Positions 1 through 9,575 of a stretch of DNA of 17,074 nucleotides are shown piece after piece; position 1 is the first letter of the stretch; each line of letters starts with the position of its first letter. A program made the translations under genes and the position numbers. The stretch covers positions 1 through 17,074 of the forward strand of contig CAYNEX010000051.1 in assembly GCA_964396335.1 (NCBI GenBank), read 5' to 3'. The notes beneath the pieces are model-generated. The model worked only from the letters and a program-made list of their open reading frames with translations. It had not been told where the DNA came from and made no database searches. This DNA is from ZC4RG30 sp964396335. GTDB lineage: Bacteria; Pseudomonadota; Gammaproteobacteria; Steroidobacterales; Steroidobacteraceae.

Positions 1-839
1 ACGCTGGGCACCTCGATGCTCTCGTCGCTGTTGGCCAGCTGCGAGAGCGCGCAGGCGTAGCGCACCTTGATGTCCTCGGCGTAGTGCGTCGGCGTGCGCA
101 TCGACACGGCGATGTCATTGGTCACCTGGTCGCCGGCGATCGGGATCACCGCGGTGTGCTGGATGGCGCCGTCGGAGAACACGGCGATGTCGGTGGTGCC
201 GCCGCCGATGTCCACCATGCACACGCCCAGTTCCTTTTCATCGTCGGTGAGCACGGCATGGCTCGAGGCCAGCTGCTCCAGCACCACGTCCTCCACCGAC
301 AGGCCGCAGCGCTGCACGCACTTGACGATGTTCTGCGCGGCGCTGTCGGCGCCGGTGACGATGTGCACCTTGGCTTCCAGGCGCACGCCGGCCATGCCGA
401 TGGGATCGCGGATGCCCTCCTGGCCGTCGATGATGTATTCCTGCGGCAGCACGTGCAGGATGCGCTGGTCGGCGGGGATGGCCACCGCCTTGGCCGCATC
501 GATCACGTTCTGCACGTCGACCTCGGTGACCTCGCGGTCACGGATGCCGACGATGCCGTGCGAGTTCAGGCTGCGCACATGGCTGCCGGCGATGCCGGCA
601 TACACCGCATGGATCTCGCAGCCGGCCATCAGCTCGGCTTCCTCGACCGCGCGCTGGATCGACTGCACGGTGGACTCGATGTTCACCACCACGCCCTTCT
701 TCAGGCCGCGCGAGGGATGCGAGCCCAGGCCCACCACTTCGATGCCGCCGTCGGCGCCGATCTCGCCGACCAGCGCGACGACCTTCGAGGTCCCGATATC
801 CAGCCCCACGATCAGGGGCCTGTCACTACGTTTTGCCAC
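1..839 (-). CDS. ftsA: Cell division protein FtsA, actin-like Z-ring membrane tether (partial, 3' end outside window)
   Basis: FtsA is an actin-fold ATP-binding protein on the cytoplasmic side of the inner membrane. It tethers FtsZ filaments through a C-terminal amphipathic helix and recruits later divisome proteins. Only residues 1-279 are present; the family is usually about 410 residues, so the membrane helix lies beyond base 1. I translated it by hand: the first phosphate motif is near residues 11-20 (VGLDIGTSKV), a typical 1C-domain stretch (AGIAGSHVRSLNSHGIVGIR) ends at residue 100, and the second phosphate motif DIGGGTTDIAV is at 210-220. The start is GTG at 839-837, chosen because it gives the family N-terminus MAKRSDRPLIVGLDIG and sits 6 nt after a GGAGGAG ribosome binding site. 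It overlaps the end of ftsQ by 14 nt. ftsZ probably follows outside the window, as is usual in this cluster. Confidence 0.97.
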   Translation of the reverse strand, partial: MAKRSDRPLIVGLDIGTSKVVALVGEIGADGGIEVVGLGSHPSRGLKKGVVVNIESTVQSIQRAVEEAELMAGCEIHAVYAGIAGSHVRSLNSHGIVGIRDREVTEVDVQNVIDAAKAVAIPADQRILHVLPQEYIIDGQEGIRDPIGMAGVRLEAKVHIVTGADSAAQNIVKCVQRCGLSVEDVVLEQLASSHAVLTDDEKELGVCMVDIGGGTTDIAVFSDGAIQHTAVIPIAGDQVTNDIAVSMRTPTHYAEDIKVRYACALSQLANSDESIEVPS

Positions 840-1614
840 GAGTGGCTCCTCCAGCCGTGCGCCAGCCCACGGCAAAACCGTTGGCGTAGCGCAGGTCCAC
901 GTATTCAATTTCGCCGGCGCGCGCGGCAACGATGCGCGCGCCGGAACTCAGGAATCGGTCGAAGCGCTCGTCCACCTGTTCGCGGCCGAGCCGCAGCTTC
1001 ACGCCGTTGTCCAGCTCCAGCTCCCAGGCGCCGCGCTCGTCCAGCGTCAGGCTGGTGAGGCGCATGCCGGCCTCGGTGAGGCGCGGCGCGGCGGCGAGGT
1101 AACGCCCGGTCATCGCCTGCTGCTGGCCTTCCGGGCCGTTCAGCAGCGGCAGTTCCGGCGGGATGTGGCGCGAGTCCTGCACGAACACCTCGCCACGCAC
1201 GTTCAGCAGGCCCTGTTCGCCCCAGCGCGCCACCGGCACGTGCTCGACCACCTCGACGCTGAGCGCGCGCGGCCAGCTGCGCGCCACGCTGGCGCGGTCC
1301 ACCCACGGGATCTGCTCCACCGCCGCGGCAATCTGCAGCAGGTCGACCGACACCATGCCGTCACCACCGACCGCATCGCGCACCGCCTTCTCCACGTCAT
1401 GCGGCTGCACGCGCTGGAAGCGGCCGGAGATCGACACACGTTCCACCGGCTGGTTCAGCGCGAAACGCAGCGCATACACCGTCCCGCCCAGCACCAGCGC
1501 CGCCGCCAGCGTCGGCGCCACGCGCTGCCAGGACGGCAGCAGCGCGCGCAGCCGCGCGAACCGGGAACCTTCCCGGCGCTTGCGCGTGGCGGTCCTGCGG
1601 CGACGGCTGAACAT
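826..1614 (-). CDS. ftsQ: Cell division protein FtsQ (bitopic, POTRA domain)
   Basis: FtsQ is a single-pass inner-membrane protein that joins FtsB and FtsL in the divisome core and links cytoplasmic to periplasmic division proteins. The 262-residue product has a very basic cytoplasmic N-terminus (residues 1-30, rich in R and K), one hydrophobic segment at about 33-52, and a POTRA-type region from about 56 to 125 (PVERVSISGRFQRV, then a VDLLQIAAAVEQIPWVDRAS stretch). The beta domain that follows contains NVRGEVF. The ATG at 1614-1612 overlaps the ddl stop as TGATG, and GGAGGTG lies 8 nt upstream. It ends with TAG inside the start region of ftsA. Length and order (ddl-ftsQ-ftsA) are normal for proteobacteria. 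FtsQ sequences diverge quickly, so the call rests on topology and position as well as motifs. Confidence 0.95.
   Translation of the reverse strand: MFSRRRRTATRKRREGSRFARLRALLPSWQRVAPTLAAALVLGGTVYALRFALNQPVERVSISGRFQRVQPHDVEKAVRDAVGGDGMVSVDLLQIAAAVEQIPWVDRASVARSWPRALSVEVVEHVPVARWGEQGLLNVRGEVFVQDSRHIPPELPLLNGPEGQQQAMTGRYLAAAPRLTEAGMRLTSLTLDERGAWELELDNGVKLRLGREQVDERFDRFLSSGARIVAARAGEIEYVDLRYANGFAVGWRTAGGATRGKT
846..852 (-). promoter_or_regulatory. Strong ribosome binding site of ftsA inside ftsQ
   Basis: GGAGGAG on the minus strand, 6 nt before the GTG start of ftsA and lying within the last codons of ftsQ. It decides the ftsA start, because no in-frame ATG is equally well placed. It suggests that FtsA is translated from its own initiation signal despite the 14-nt gene overlap. 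Confidence 0.85.
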
Positions 1615-2587
1615 CAGGCCTTCACCTCCATGCGTTCACGCACGAAGCTGGTTTCCAGCACCTGCCAGCACAGCTCCTCGAAGTCGATGCCGGCGGCGCG
1701 CGCCGCCATCGGCACCAGGCTGTGGTCGGTCATGCCGGGCACGGTGTTCAGTTCCAGCAGCAGCGGCCGGCCGGTGTGGTCGGCCATGAAATCGACGCGG
1801 CCCCAGCCCTCGGCACCGACCGCATCGAATGCCGCCAGCGCCAGGCTCGCCATGTGCGCCTCGGCCTGCGCCGACAGTCCCGCCGGGCAGTGGTACTTCG
1901 TGTCGTTGCGCAGGTACTTGGCTTCGTAGTCGTAGAAGGTGTTGGCGGCCTCGATGCGGATGGCCGGCAGCACGCGACGGTGCAGCACCGCCACGGTGTA
2001 TTCGGCGCCGGTGATCCACTTCTCGGCGAACACCACGTCATCCACGGCCGCGGCGGCACGGAAGGCCGGCTCCATCTCCTCGCGGGTGTTGACCTTGCTC
2101 ATGCCCACGCTCGAGCCCTGCGTGGCCGGCTTCACGATCAGCGGCAGGCCGAGGCGCTCGAGCGCGCGCTCGCAGTCGGCCACCGTGCGCAGCACTTCGC
2201 TTTCGGCAGTCATCACGCCCAATGCCGCGGCCAGGCGCTTGGTGCGCAGCTTGTCCATCGCCAGCGCGGAACCGAGCACGCCGCTGCCGGTGTAGGGAAT
2301 GCCCAGCACTTCCAGCGCGCCCTGGGTGCTGCCGTCCTCGCCGCCGGGCCCGTGCAGCACGATGAAAGCGCGGTCGAAGCCGCGCCCCGGCAGCTCGTGC
2401 AGCGGTTCGTCGCGCGGATCCACGCCGACCGCATCGATGCCGCGCCGCTTCAACGCCGCCAGCACCGCGCGGCCGGAGATCAGCGAGATCTCCCGTTCCG
2501 CCGAATTGCCACCGGACAGCACGGCGACCTTGCCGAACTGCGCGGCGTCGGTGATGCGCTTCAGGCGCGACCGGTCGTGTGTGAGCT

Positions 2588-2591
<4 letters not shown>
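1614..2591 (-). CDS. ddl: D-alanine--D-alanine ligase
   Basis: An ATP-grasp enzyme of the cytoplasm that joins two D-alanines into the dipeptide MurF adds to the peptidoglycan precursor. The 325-residue product shows GGNSAEREISL near residues 27-37, HGPGGEDGS at 80-88, the ATP-grasp loop KPATQGSSVGMSK at 154-166, YDYEAKY at 220-226 and the Mg-binding LLELNTVPGMTDHS near 278-291. Relative to E. coli DdlB, the three catalytic positions are kept: E32 (for E15), S160 (for S150) and Y226 (for Y216). The Tyr is expected of a D-Ala-D-Ala rather than a D-Ala-D-Lac enzyme. I chose the ATG at 2591, which forms ATGA with the murB stop and has GGAGAAG 7 nt upstream. A longer start at 2618 is possible but less likely. 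The N-terminus has about 16 extra residues compared with DdlB. Confidence 0.96.
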
Positions 2592-3477
<886 letters not shown>

Positions 3478-3481
<4 letters not shown>

Positions 3482-4905
3482 CCGGCCTCCTTCGCCAGCA
3501 GCCTCGACAGGCGCGGCGCCAGTTCGTGCGCGGCGCCGCTGATGGTGCCGGCGCCCATCATCGCGATCACGTCGCCCGGCCGCACGATACCGGCCAGCGC
3601 GCCGGCGATCTCGTCCACCGTGGGCACGAACACCGGCTCGACCTTGCCGCGGATGCGCACCGCGCGGCAGATGGCGCGGCCATCGGCGTTCTCGATCGGT
3701 GCTTCCCCGGCGGCATACACCTCGGTGACCAGCAGCGTGTCGGCGGTGGACAGCACCAGCGCGAAGTCATCCAGCAGGTCGCGCGTGCGGGTGAAGCGAT
3801 GCGGCTGGAACACCAGCACGATGCGGCGCTCGCCATAGGCCTGGCGCAACGCATCCAGCGTCGCGGCGATCTCGGTGGGATGGTGACCATAGTCATCCAC
3901 CACGGTGATGGCGCCGCCGGGCAGCGGCAGCTCGCCCACCACCTGCAGGCGGCGGTCGATGCCCTGGAACGTGGCCAGCGCGCGCTGGATCGCGGCATCG
4001 TCCACTCCCAGTTCAGTGGCAACCGCGATCGCGGCCAGCGAGTTCAGCACATTGTGGCGGCCCGGCAGGTTCACGGTGACCTGCAGCCGCGGCTGGCCCT
4101 TGCGCAGCACGGTGAAGCTGGTGCGCTGGGCCTCGCGGCGCACGTCCACCGCGCGCGTGTCGGCCTCTTCGTTGAAGCCATAGGTGGTGACCGGACGCTT
4201 CACCAGCGGCATCAGCTTCGCCACCTCGGCATCATCGGAGCACAGCACCGCCAGGCCGTAGAACGGCAGGTTGTGCAGGAACTCCTCGAAGCTCTGGCGC
4301 AGCTTCTGGAAGTCGCCGCCATGCGTGCCCAGGTGGTCGTTGTCGATGTTGGTGACCACCGCCACCATCGGCTGCAGGTGCAGGAACGAGGCATCGCTCT
4401 CGTCGGCCTCGGCCACGAGGTAGCGGCCGGCGCCCAGGCGCGCATTGCTGTCGGCGCTCTTCAGGCGGCCGCCGATCACGAAGGTGGGATCCTCACCGCC
4501 CTCGGCCAGCACACTGGCCACGAGGCTGGTGGTGGTGGTCTTGCCATGCGTGCCGGCCACCGCGATCGAGAAGCGGAAGCGCATCAGCTCGCCCAGCATC
4601 TCGGCGCGCGGCACCACCGGAATGCGCGCTTCCAGTGCCGCGGCCACTTCGGGGTTGGCGCGGTCGATGGCGGTGGACACCACCACCACATCACTGCCCT
4701 GCACGTGTGCGGCGTCGTGGCCGGTGAAGATGCGCGCGCCCAGTTCGGCCAGGCGGCGGGTCACCGCGTTCGGGCGGATATCCGAGCCCTGCACGGCATA
4801 TCCCTGGTTCAGCAGCACTTCGGCGATACCGCCCATGCCGCTGCCGCCGATGCCGACGAAATGCACGGTGTGGATGCGGCGCATGCCATGCGACTGGCGG
4901 TTCAT
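3478..4905 (-). CDS. murC: UDP-N-acetylmuramate--L-alanine ligase
   Basis: The first Mur ligase: a cytoplasmic ATP-dependent enzyme that adds L-alanine to UDP-MurNAc. The 475-residue product begins with a Rossmann-like UDP-binding motif, VGIGGSGMGGIAEVL (17-31). It has the Mur ligase P-loop AGTHGKTTTTS at 117-127, the catalytic-domain stretch EADESDASF at 166-174, NIDNDHLGTHGGDF near 186-199, and RHNVLNSLAAIAVA in the central domain. Family length is about 450-490. I set the start at the ATG at 4905 (MNRQSHGMRR), because it forms the ATGA overlap with murG and has GGAGG 7 nt upstream. The same frame stays open upstream to 5019, but that stretch is murG read in another frame. Flanked by murG and murB, as in most gammaproteobacteria. 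Confidence 0.97.
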
Positions 4906-5996
4906 GACCGGGCCTCCGCAGCCAGGCAGGCGTCGAAGAGTTGCTGTGCCGCGTCGGGAAGCGCCGCGCGGCGCGCGGCTTCGGCCAGCGTCAGCAGGCC
5001 GGCGCGGCCGTTCGCGCACAGCCCGGTCAGCGTCGCGGCCAGGTGTTCCGGGGTCAGCGCGGCGTCGGCGACCAGGCGCGCGGCGCCGGCGTCGACGAGG
5101 TAACGGGCGTTGTGGGTCTGGTGGTCATCCACCGCATGCGGATACGGCACCAGCACAGCGCCCACGCCCGCGGCGGCCAGTTCGGCCACGGTCAGCGCAC
5201 CGGCGCGGCAGACCACCAGATCCGCCCAGCCCAGCGCTTCGGCCATGTCGGCGATGAAGGGCGTGACCTCGCCGGCCACGCCGGCCTCGCGATAGGCCTC
5301 GCGCGCCATGTCGATGAGCTTGTCACCGGCCTGGTGACGCACCTCGAAGCGCAGCACCGGAGAACCCTGCGCCAGCTTCTGCAGCGCGCGCGGCACGCTT
5401 TCATTCAGGCGGCGCGCGCCGAGGCTGCCACCGACCACCAGCAGGCGCAGCGCGCCGTCGCGCGTCGCGAAACGTTCGGCCGGCGCCGGCAGCGCGGCAA
5501 TGTCGGCGCGCACCGGGTTGCCGATCAGGCGCACCCGCGCCCGGCCCGGCAGCGCCGACGGGAAGGCGGTCAGCACCTCGCGCGCCAGCGGCGCCAGGCA
5601 GCGGTTGGTGAAACCGGCGATGGCGTTCTGCTCATGGATGATCAGCGGCCGGCGCGTCAGCCATGCGGCGAGGCCACCCGGTCCGGTCACGAAGCCACCC
5701 AGGCCCACCACCACACCGGGGCGATGGCGACGGACAATGCGCAGCGCCTGCCACAGCGCGCGCACCAGGTTGAACGGCGCGGCCAGCAGCGTCATGGCGC
5801 CCTTGCCACGCAGGCCGCCGACGGACAGCCACTCGATGTCGAACCCTTCGGCCGGCACCACGCGGGCCTCGAGGCCGCGACGCGTGCCCAGCCAGATGAC
5901 CTTGCGCGAACTGGCGCGCAGCAGGCGCGCCAGCGCCAGCGCCGGGAATACATGCCCGCCGGTTCCGCCCGCCATGATCAGCACCGGTGGGCTCAT
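4902..5996 (-). CDS. murG: Lipid II synthase: UDP-GlcNAc--undecaprenyl-PP-MurNAc-pentapeptide GlcNAc transferase
   Basis: A GT-B glycosyltransferase at the cytoplasmic face of the inner membrane that adds GlcNAc to lipid I, producing lipid II. The 364-residue product has the N-terminal G-loop AGGTGGHVFPAL at 9-20, a second G-rich motif VVGLGGFVTGPGG near 96-108, and HEQNAIAGFTNR at 121-132, the catalytic and acceptor-site signature. The C-terminal domain carries the third G loop GGSLGARRLNE, and the donor-binding stretch includes CRAGALTVAELAAAG. Family length is about 355-365. I set the start at the ATG at 5996, which makes an ATGA overlap with ftsW and has GAGGTG 5 nt upstream. The open frame extends to 6437 but only as antiphase ftsW sequence. 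It hands lipid II to the FtsW/FtsI pair encoded in the same operon. Confidence 0.97.
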   Translation of the reverse strand: MSPPVLIMAGGTGGHVFPALALARLLRASSRKVIWLGTRRGLEARVVPAEGFDIEWLSVGGLRGKGAMTLLAAPFNLVRALWQALRIVRRHRPGVVVGLGGFVTGPGGLAAWLTRRPLIIHEQNAIAGFTNRCLAPLAREVLTAFPSALPGRARVRLIGNPVRADIAALPAPAERFATRDGALRLLVVGGSLGARRLNESVPRALQKLAQGSPVLRFEVRHQAGDKLIDMAREAYREAGVAGEVTPFIADMAEALGWADLVVCRAGALTVAELAAAGVGAVLVPYPHAVDDHQTHNARYLVDAGAARLVADAALTPEHLAATLTGLCANGRAGLLTLAEAARRAALPDAAQQLFDACLAAEARS

Positions 5997-7168
5997 GCCG
6001 CCACCTCGCGGCCGCTGCGCCGCGCGCTGACGCTGGCGCCACCCCGCACGCGCACCTGGGTCTCGTGATGCACGCGCAGCACCATGCCCACCCACATCAG
6101 CGCCACCATCATGCTGCTGCGGCCGAAGCTCATGAACGGCAGCGTCAGGCCCTTGGTGGGCAGCACGCTCATGGTCACGCCGATGTTGATCAGCGACTGG
6201 ATGCCCACCCACAGGCCGAAGGCGGCGGCGATGCCGGCCTGGAAACGCAGTCCGGCGGTGGCGGCCTCGCGCGCGATGTGCAGCGCGCGCCAGGCCAGCG
6301 CCACGAACAGGCCCAGCGTCAGCAGCACGCCCATCAGGCCCAGTTCCTCGGCCAGCACCGCGAACAGGAAGTCGGTGTGCGCTTCCGGCAGGTAGAACAG
6401 CTTCTGCACGCTCTCGCCCAGGCCCACGCCGAACCATTCACCGCGGCCGATGGCGATCAGCGACTGCACCGGCTGGTAGCCGCATTCCTGCGCGTGTTCC
6501 CAGGGATTCAGGAAGCAGGTCAGGCGCTTCAGGCGATAGGCCTCGAGCACGGCCACACCGGCAAAGGCCGCGCCGCCGCCCACCATGCACAGCAGCACCC
6601 AGCGCAGCTGCGCGCCGGAGATGAACAGCAGTCCGAAGGCGGTGGCGAACAGCACCGCGGAAGCACCGAAGTCCGGCTCCAGCACCAGCAGCACGCAGAA
6701 TGCCGCGGTGATGAGCAGCGGCTTGGCCAGGCCCGTGAAGCTGGTGGACAGCTCCTTGTGGAAACGCGCGGCATAGGCCGCCACCCAGGTCAGCACCAGC
6801 ACGCGCGTGAGTTCCGACGCCTGCAGCTGGAAGCCCGGCAGGCGGATCCAGCGGCGGCTGCCGTTGACCTCGTGGCCGATCCCCGGGACCAGCACCATCA
6901 CCAGCAGCGCGGCCGAGGCCACCAGCAGCAGGTTGGCATGCCGCTGGAACAGTTCGGTGGGCAGCTGCGTCAGGACCAGCGCCAGCACCAGGCCGACGGC
7001 CGCGCCCTGCAGCTGGCCCTTGACGAAGAACAGCACGTCGCCGGCATCACGCGCCGCCTTCGAGATCGACGCCGAGGTCAGCATCACAAGGCCCAGCAGC
7101 AGCACGGCCATGACCAGGCACACGAACACGGTGTCGAGCACGAAGGACGGGTTGCGCTGCGTGCTCAT
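5993..7168 (-). CDS. ftsW: Septal peptidoglycan glycosyltransferase FtsW (SEDS family)
   Basis: FtsW is a polytopic SEDS protein that polymerises lipid II at the septum, working with the transpeptidase FtsI. The 391-residue product shows about ten hydrophobic segments, GSRRWIRLPGFQLQASEL at 103-120, and the periplasmic-loop signature GVGLGESVQKLFYLPEAHTDF at about 247-267. The likely catalytic Asp266, equivalent to E. coli D297, is present. The last conserved motif reads LPTKGLTLPFMSFGRSSMM at 336-354. Two positions look unusual: the family usually has QPSE or QPAE where this has QASE (116-119), and SYGGSS where this has SFGRSS (347-352). The rest of the enzyme looks intact. The ATG at 7168 forms ATGA with the murD stop, with GGAGGG 8 nt upstream. 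RodA is an alternative SEDS paralogue, but position between murD and murG favours FtsW. Confidence 0.96.
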   Translation of the reverse strand: MSTQRNPSFVLDTVFVCLVMAVLLLGLVMLTSASISKAARDAGDVLFFVKGQLQGAAVGLVLALVLTQLPTELFQRHANLLLVASAALLVMVLVPGIGHEVNGSRRWIRLPGFQLQASELTRVLVLTWVAAYAARFHKELSTSFTGLAKPLLITAAFCVLLVLEPDFGASAVLFATAFGLLFISGAQLRWVLLCMVGGGAAFAGVAVLEAYRLKRLTCFLNPWEHAQECGYQPVQSLIAIGRGEWFGVGLGESVQKLFYLPEAHTDFLFAVLAEELGLMGVLLTLGLFVALAWRALHIAREAATAGLRFQAGIAAAFGLWVGIQSLINIGVTMSVLPTKGLTLPFMSFGRSSMMVALMWVGMVLRVHHETQVRVRGGASVSARRSGREVAA

Positions 7169-8490
7169 GCCGCAAGCCCTCCGACCGCCTTCGCGAACAC
7201 ATCACCGCGGTGGGCATAGTCCCGGAACATGTCGAGGCTGGCGCAGGCCGGCGACAGCAGCACGGTGTCACCGGGCTGCGCGGCGCGCGCGGCGGCCACC
7301 ACGGCTTCCTCCAGCGACGCACAGCGCTGCAGCGGGCACACGCCGGCCAGTGCCGCTTCGATGCGCGCCGCATCGCGACCGATGGTCAGCACGCGACGGA
7401 CCTTGCCGGCCAGCGCGGCGGCCAGCGGCGAGAAATCCTGGTTCTTGCCATCACCGCCGGCGATCAGCAGCAGCGGACCGGTAAAGCCGGCCACCGCCGC
7501 CAGCGTCGCGCCGACGTTGGTGCCCTTGGAATCGTTCACGTACCGCACGCCCTGCACTTCGCGCACGAAAGCCGCGCGATGCGGCAGGCCGGCGAAATCG
7601 CGCAGTGCCTGCAGCATCGGTGCACGCTCCAGACCCAGCGCCTCGCCCATGGCGAGTGCGGCCAGCGCATTGGCGGCATTGTGGCGGCCGACGATGCGCA
7701 GCTCGTCCATCGCCAGCAGGCGCTCGTCCCGGCGGCACAGCCAGTCGCGGCCCGCGTCCACGGCGAGGAAATAATCCGCGCCGCGCGCTGCATCCAGCGA
7801 GAAGCTCAGCGTGCGCTGGCCGGGGCGCGCCATCGCGGCCACGCGCGCATCGTCGAGGTTCAGCACCGCGGTGTCACAGCGCTCGAAGATGCGCGCCTTG
7901 GCGGCGGCGTATTCCTCGAGGTCGCCGTAGCGGTCGAGGTGGTCGGCGGTGACGTTCAGCACCGTGGCCGCGGCCAGGTGCAGCGTGTGCGTGGTTTCCA
8001 GCTGGTAGCTCGACAGCTCAAGCACATACAGGCCGGCGCCGCCATCATGCAGCAGCTCCAGCGCAGGCGGCGCGAGGTTGCCACCGGCACGCGCATTGCG
8101 TCCGGCGCGCGAGGCCATGTGGGCGAGCAACGAGGTCACCGTGCTCTTGCCGTTGGTGCCGGTGATGCCGGCCACCGGCTGCGCGCCGGCGCGGGCGAAC
8201 AGCTCGATGTCACCGACGATCTCGATGCCACGCGCGCGGGCTGATTCGAAGAACGGCTGCTGCAGCGACAGACCCGGCGAGGCAACGACCAGGTCCGCGC
8301 CTTCCAGCAGCGCGGCATCCAGTCCACCGGTAGCGATACGCAGCTGCGGAAACTGCGCGCGCAGTGCATCGATGCCCGCCGGCTCGGCCCGGGTATCGGT
8401 GCCGGCCAGGCGCCAGCCACGCGCGGCCAGGTGCCGGATCACCGACTGTCCGGTGTGGCCCAGGCCTGCGATGACGGCGTATCCACCCAT
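7165..8490 (-). CDS. murD: UDP-N-acetylmuramoyl-L-alanine--D-glutamate ligase
   Basis: The second Mur ligase, adding D-glutamate to UDP-MurNAc-L-Ala in the cytoplasm. The 441-residue product (E. coli 438) starts MGGYAVIAGLGHTGQS, a Rossmann-like UDP-binding motif. The ATP site is GITGTNGKSTVTS (108-120), followed by ELSSYQLE near 158-165. NVTADHLDRYGD lies at 179-190 and the carbamylated lysine should be K198 in AAAKARIF. The C-terminal domain has NDSKGTN (319-325) and LLSPACASLDMFRDY near the end with RGDVF, all diagnostic of canonical MurD. The start is the ATG at 8490-8488, overlapping the mraY stop as TGATG with AAGGTG 5 nt upstream. The frame remains open far upstream to 9309, but that is mraY in another frame. 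A canonical MurD here implies the normal D-Glu route rather than the MurD2/MurL route known in Xanthomonas. Confidence 0.97.
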   Translation of the reverse strand: MGGYAVIAGLGHTGQSVIRHLAARGWRLAGTDTRAEPAGIDALRAQFPQLRIATGGLDAALLEGADLVVASPGLSLQQPFFESARARGIEIVGDIELFARAGAQPVAGITGTNGKSTVTSLLAHMASRAGRNARAGGNLAPPALELLHDGGAGLYVLELSSYQLETTHTLHLAAATVLNVTADHLDRYGDLEEYAAAKARIFERCDTAVLNLDDARVAAMARPGQRTLSFSLDAARGADYFLAVDAGRDWLCRRDERLLAMDELRIVGRHNAANALAALAMGEALGLERAPMLQALRDFAGLPHRAAFVREVQGVRYVNDSKGTNVGATLAAVAGFTGPLLLIAGGDGKNQDFSPLAAALAGKVRRVLTIGRDAARIEAALAGVCPLQRCASLEEAVVAAARAAQPGDTVLLSPACASLDMFRDYAHRGDVFAKAVGGLAA

Positions 8491-9575
8491 CAACGCACCT
8501 TCAGGGTCGCAAGACCCATCAGCACCAGCAGCAGGCTGATGATCCAGAAACGCACGATCACCTTCGGCTCGGCCCAGCCCTTCAGCTCGAAGTGATGGTG
8601 GATGGGCGCCATGCGGAAGATGCGCTTGCCGGTGAGCTTGAACGAGGCCACCTGCAGGATCACCGAGGCGGTCTCGAGCACGAAGATGCCGCCCATCAGC
8701 AGCACCACGATCTCCTGGCGCACGATCACGGCGACCACGCCCAGCGCGCCGCCGATGGCGAGCGCGCCGACATCGCCCATGAACACCTGCGCCGGATAGG
8801 TGTTGAACCACAGGAAGCCGAGGCCCGCGCCGGCCATCGCGCCGCAGAAGATCGCCAGCTCGCCCGAACCGGGCACGGCGGGAATGCCGAGGTACGGCGC
8901 GTAGATCGCATTGCCGCTGGCCCAGGCGAAGATGCCCAGGCCCACCGCCACCATCACCGACGGCATGATGGCCAGGCCATCGAGCCCGTCGGTGAGGTTC
9001 ACCGCGTTGCTCATGCCGACGATCATCAGGTAGGTGAGCACGACGAAGGCGAACATGCCCATGGGCAGCGCCACGCTCTTGAACACCGGCACGAAGAAGG
9101 TGGTCTCGTTGGGCGAGCTCGCCGTGTACCACAGCACCAGCGCGGCGCCGAAGCCGGCCACCGACAGCCAGAAGTACTTCCAGCGGGCCGCCAGGCCGCG
9201 CGGGTTCTTCACCACCAGCTTCAGGTAGTCGTCGTAGAAGCCGACCAGGCCGCACAGCACCAGCACGCCCAGCACGATCCACACGTAGCGGTTGGTGAGG
9301 TCCGCCCACAGCAGTGTCGATACCGCGATGGCGACGATGATCAGCGTGCCGCCCATGGTGGGCGTGCCGGCCTTCTTCAGGTGCGTCTGCGGGCCGTCAT
9401 CGCGCACCACCTGCCCCACCTGGTAGCGCGACAGCCAGTCGATCATCGACGGACCGATGATCCATGAGATCGCCAGCGCCGAGATCACCGCCAGGATGGT
9501 GCGCAGGGTCAGGTACTGGAATACGTTGAAGAACGATTCCGCGCCGGTGAATTGCTGGGTCAGCCAGTACAGCAT
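8490..9575 (-). CDS. mraY: Phospho-N-acetylmuramoyl-pentapeptide transferase (lipid I synthase)
   Basis: MraY is a polytopic inner-membrane enzyme that transfers phospho-MurNAc-pentapeptide from UDP to undecaprenyl phosphate, giving lipid I. The 361-residue product matches the family's usual 360. Visible signatures are DDGPQTHLKKAGTPTMGG at 59-76, FYDDYLKL with the Asp pair at 115-116, NAVNLTDGLDGLA at 190-202, the catalytic-loop MGDVGALAIGG at 266-276, and the cytoplasmic HHHFELKGW at 326-334. About ten hydrophobic segments surround them. The ATG at 9575 overlaps the murF stop as TGATG. No strong ribosome binding site precedes it (only a GAG about 8 nt upstream), so I infer that translation depends on coupling to murF. 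It lies between the last soluble ligase gene and murD, as in E. coli. Confidence 0.98.
   Translation of the reverse strand: MLYWLTQQFTGAESFFNVFQYLTLRTILAVISALAISWIIGPSMIDWLSRYQVGQVVRDDGPQTHLKKAGTPTMGGTLIIVAIAVSTLLWADLTNRYVWIVLGVLVLCGLVGFYDDYLKLVVKNPRGLAARWKYFWLSVAGFGAALVLWYTASSPNETTFFVPVFKSVALPMGMFAFVVLTYLMIVGMSNAVNLTDGLDGLAIMPSVMVAVGLGIFAWASGNAIYAPYLGIPAVPGSGELAIFCGAMAGAGLGFLWFNTYPAQVFMGDVGALAIGGALGVVAVIVRQEIVVLLMGGIFVLETASVILQVASFKLTGKRIFRMAPIHHHFELKGWAEPKVIVRFWIISLLLVLMGLATLKVR

Noticed and set aside
4906..5019. Upstream extension of the murC frame
   Set aside because: It is murG out of frame; the ATG at 4905 has its own GGAGG and the ATGA overlap.
5997..6437. Upstream extension of the murG frame
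   Set aside because: It overlaps ftsW in another frame; MSPPVLIMAGGTGGH at 5996 is the normal MurG start.
8491..9309. Upstream extension of the murD frame to 714 codons
   Set aside because: The extra part is mraY read out of frame. The true start at 8490 gives the family N-terminus and the TGATG overlap.
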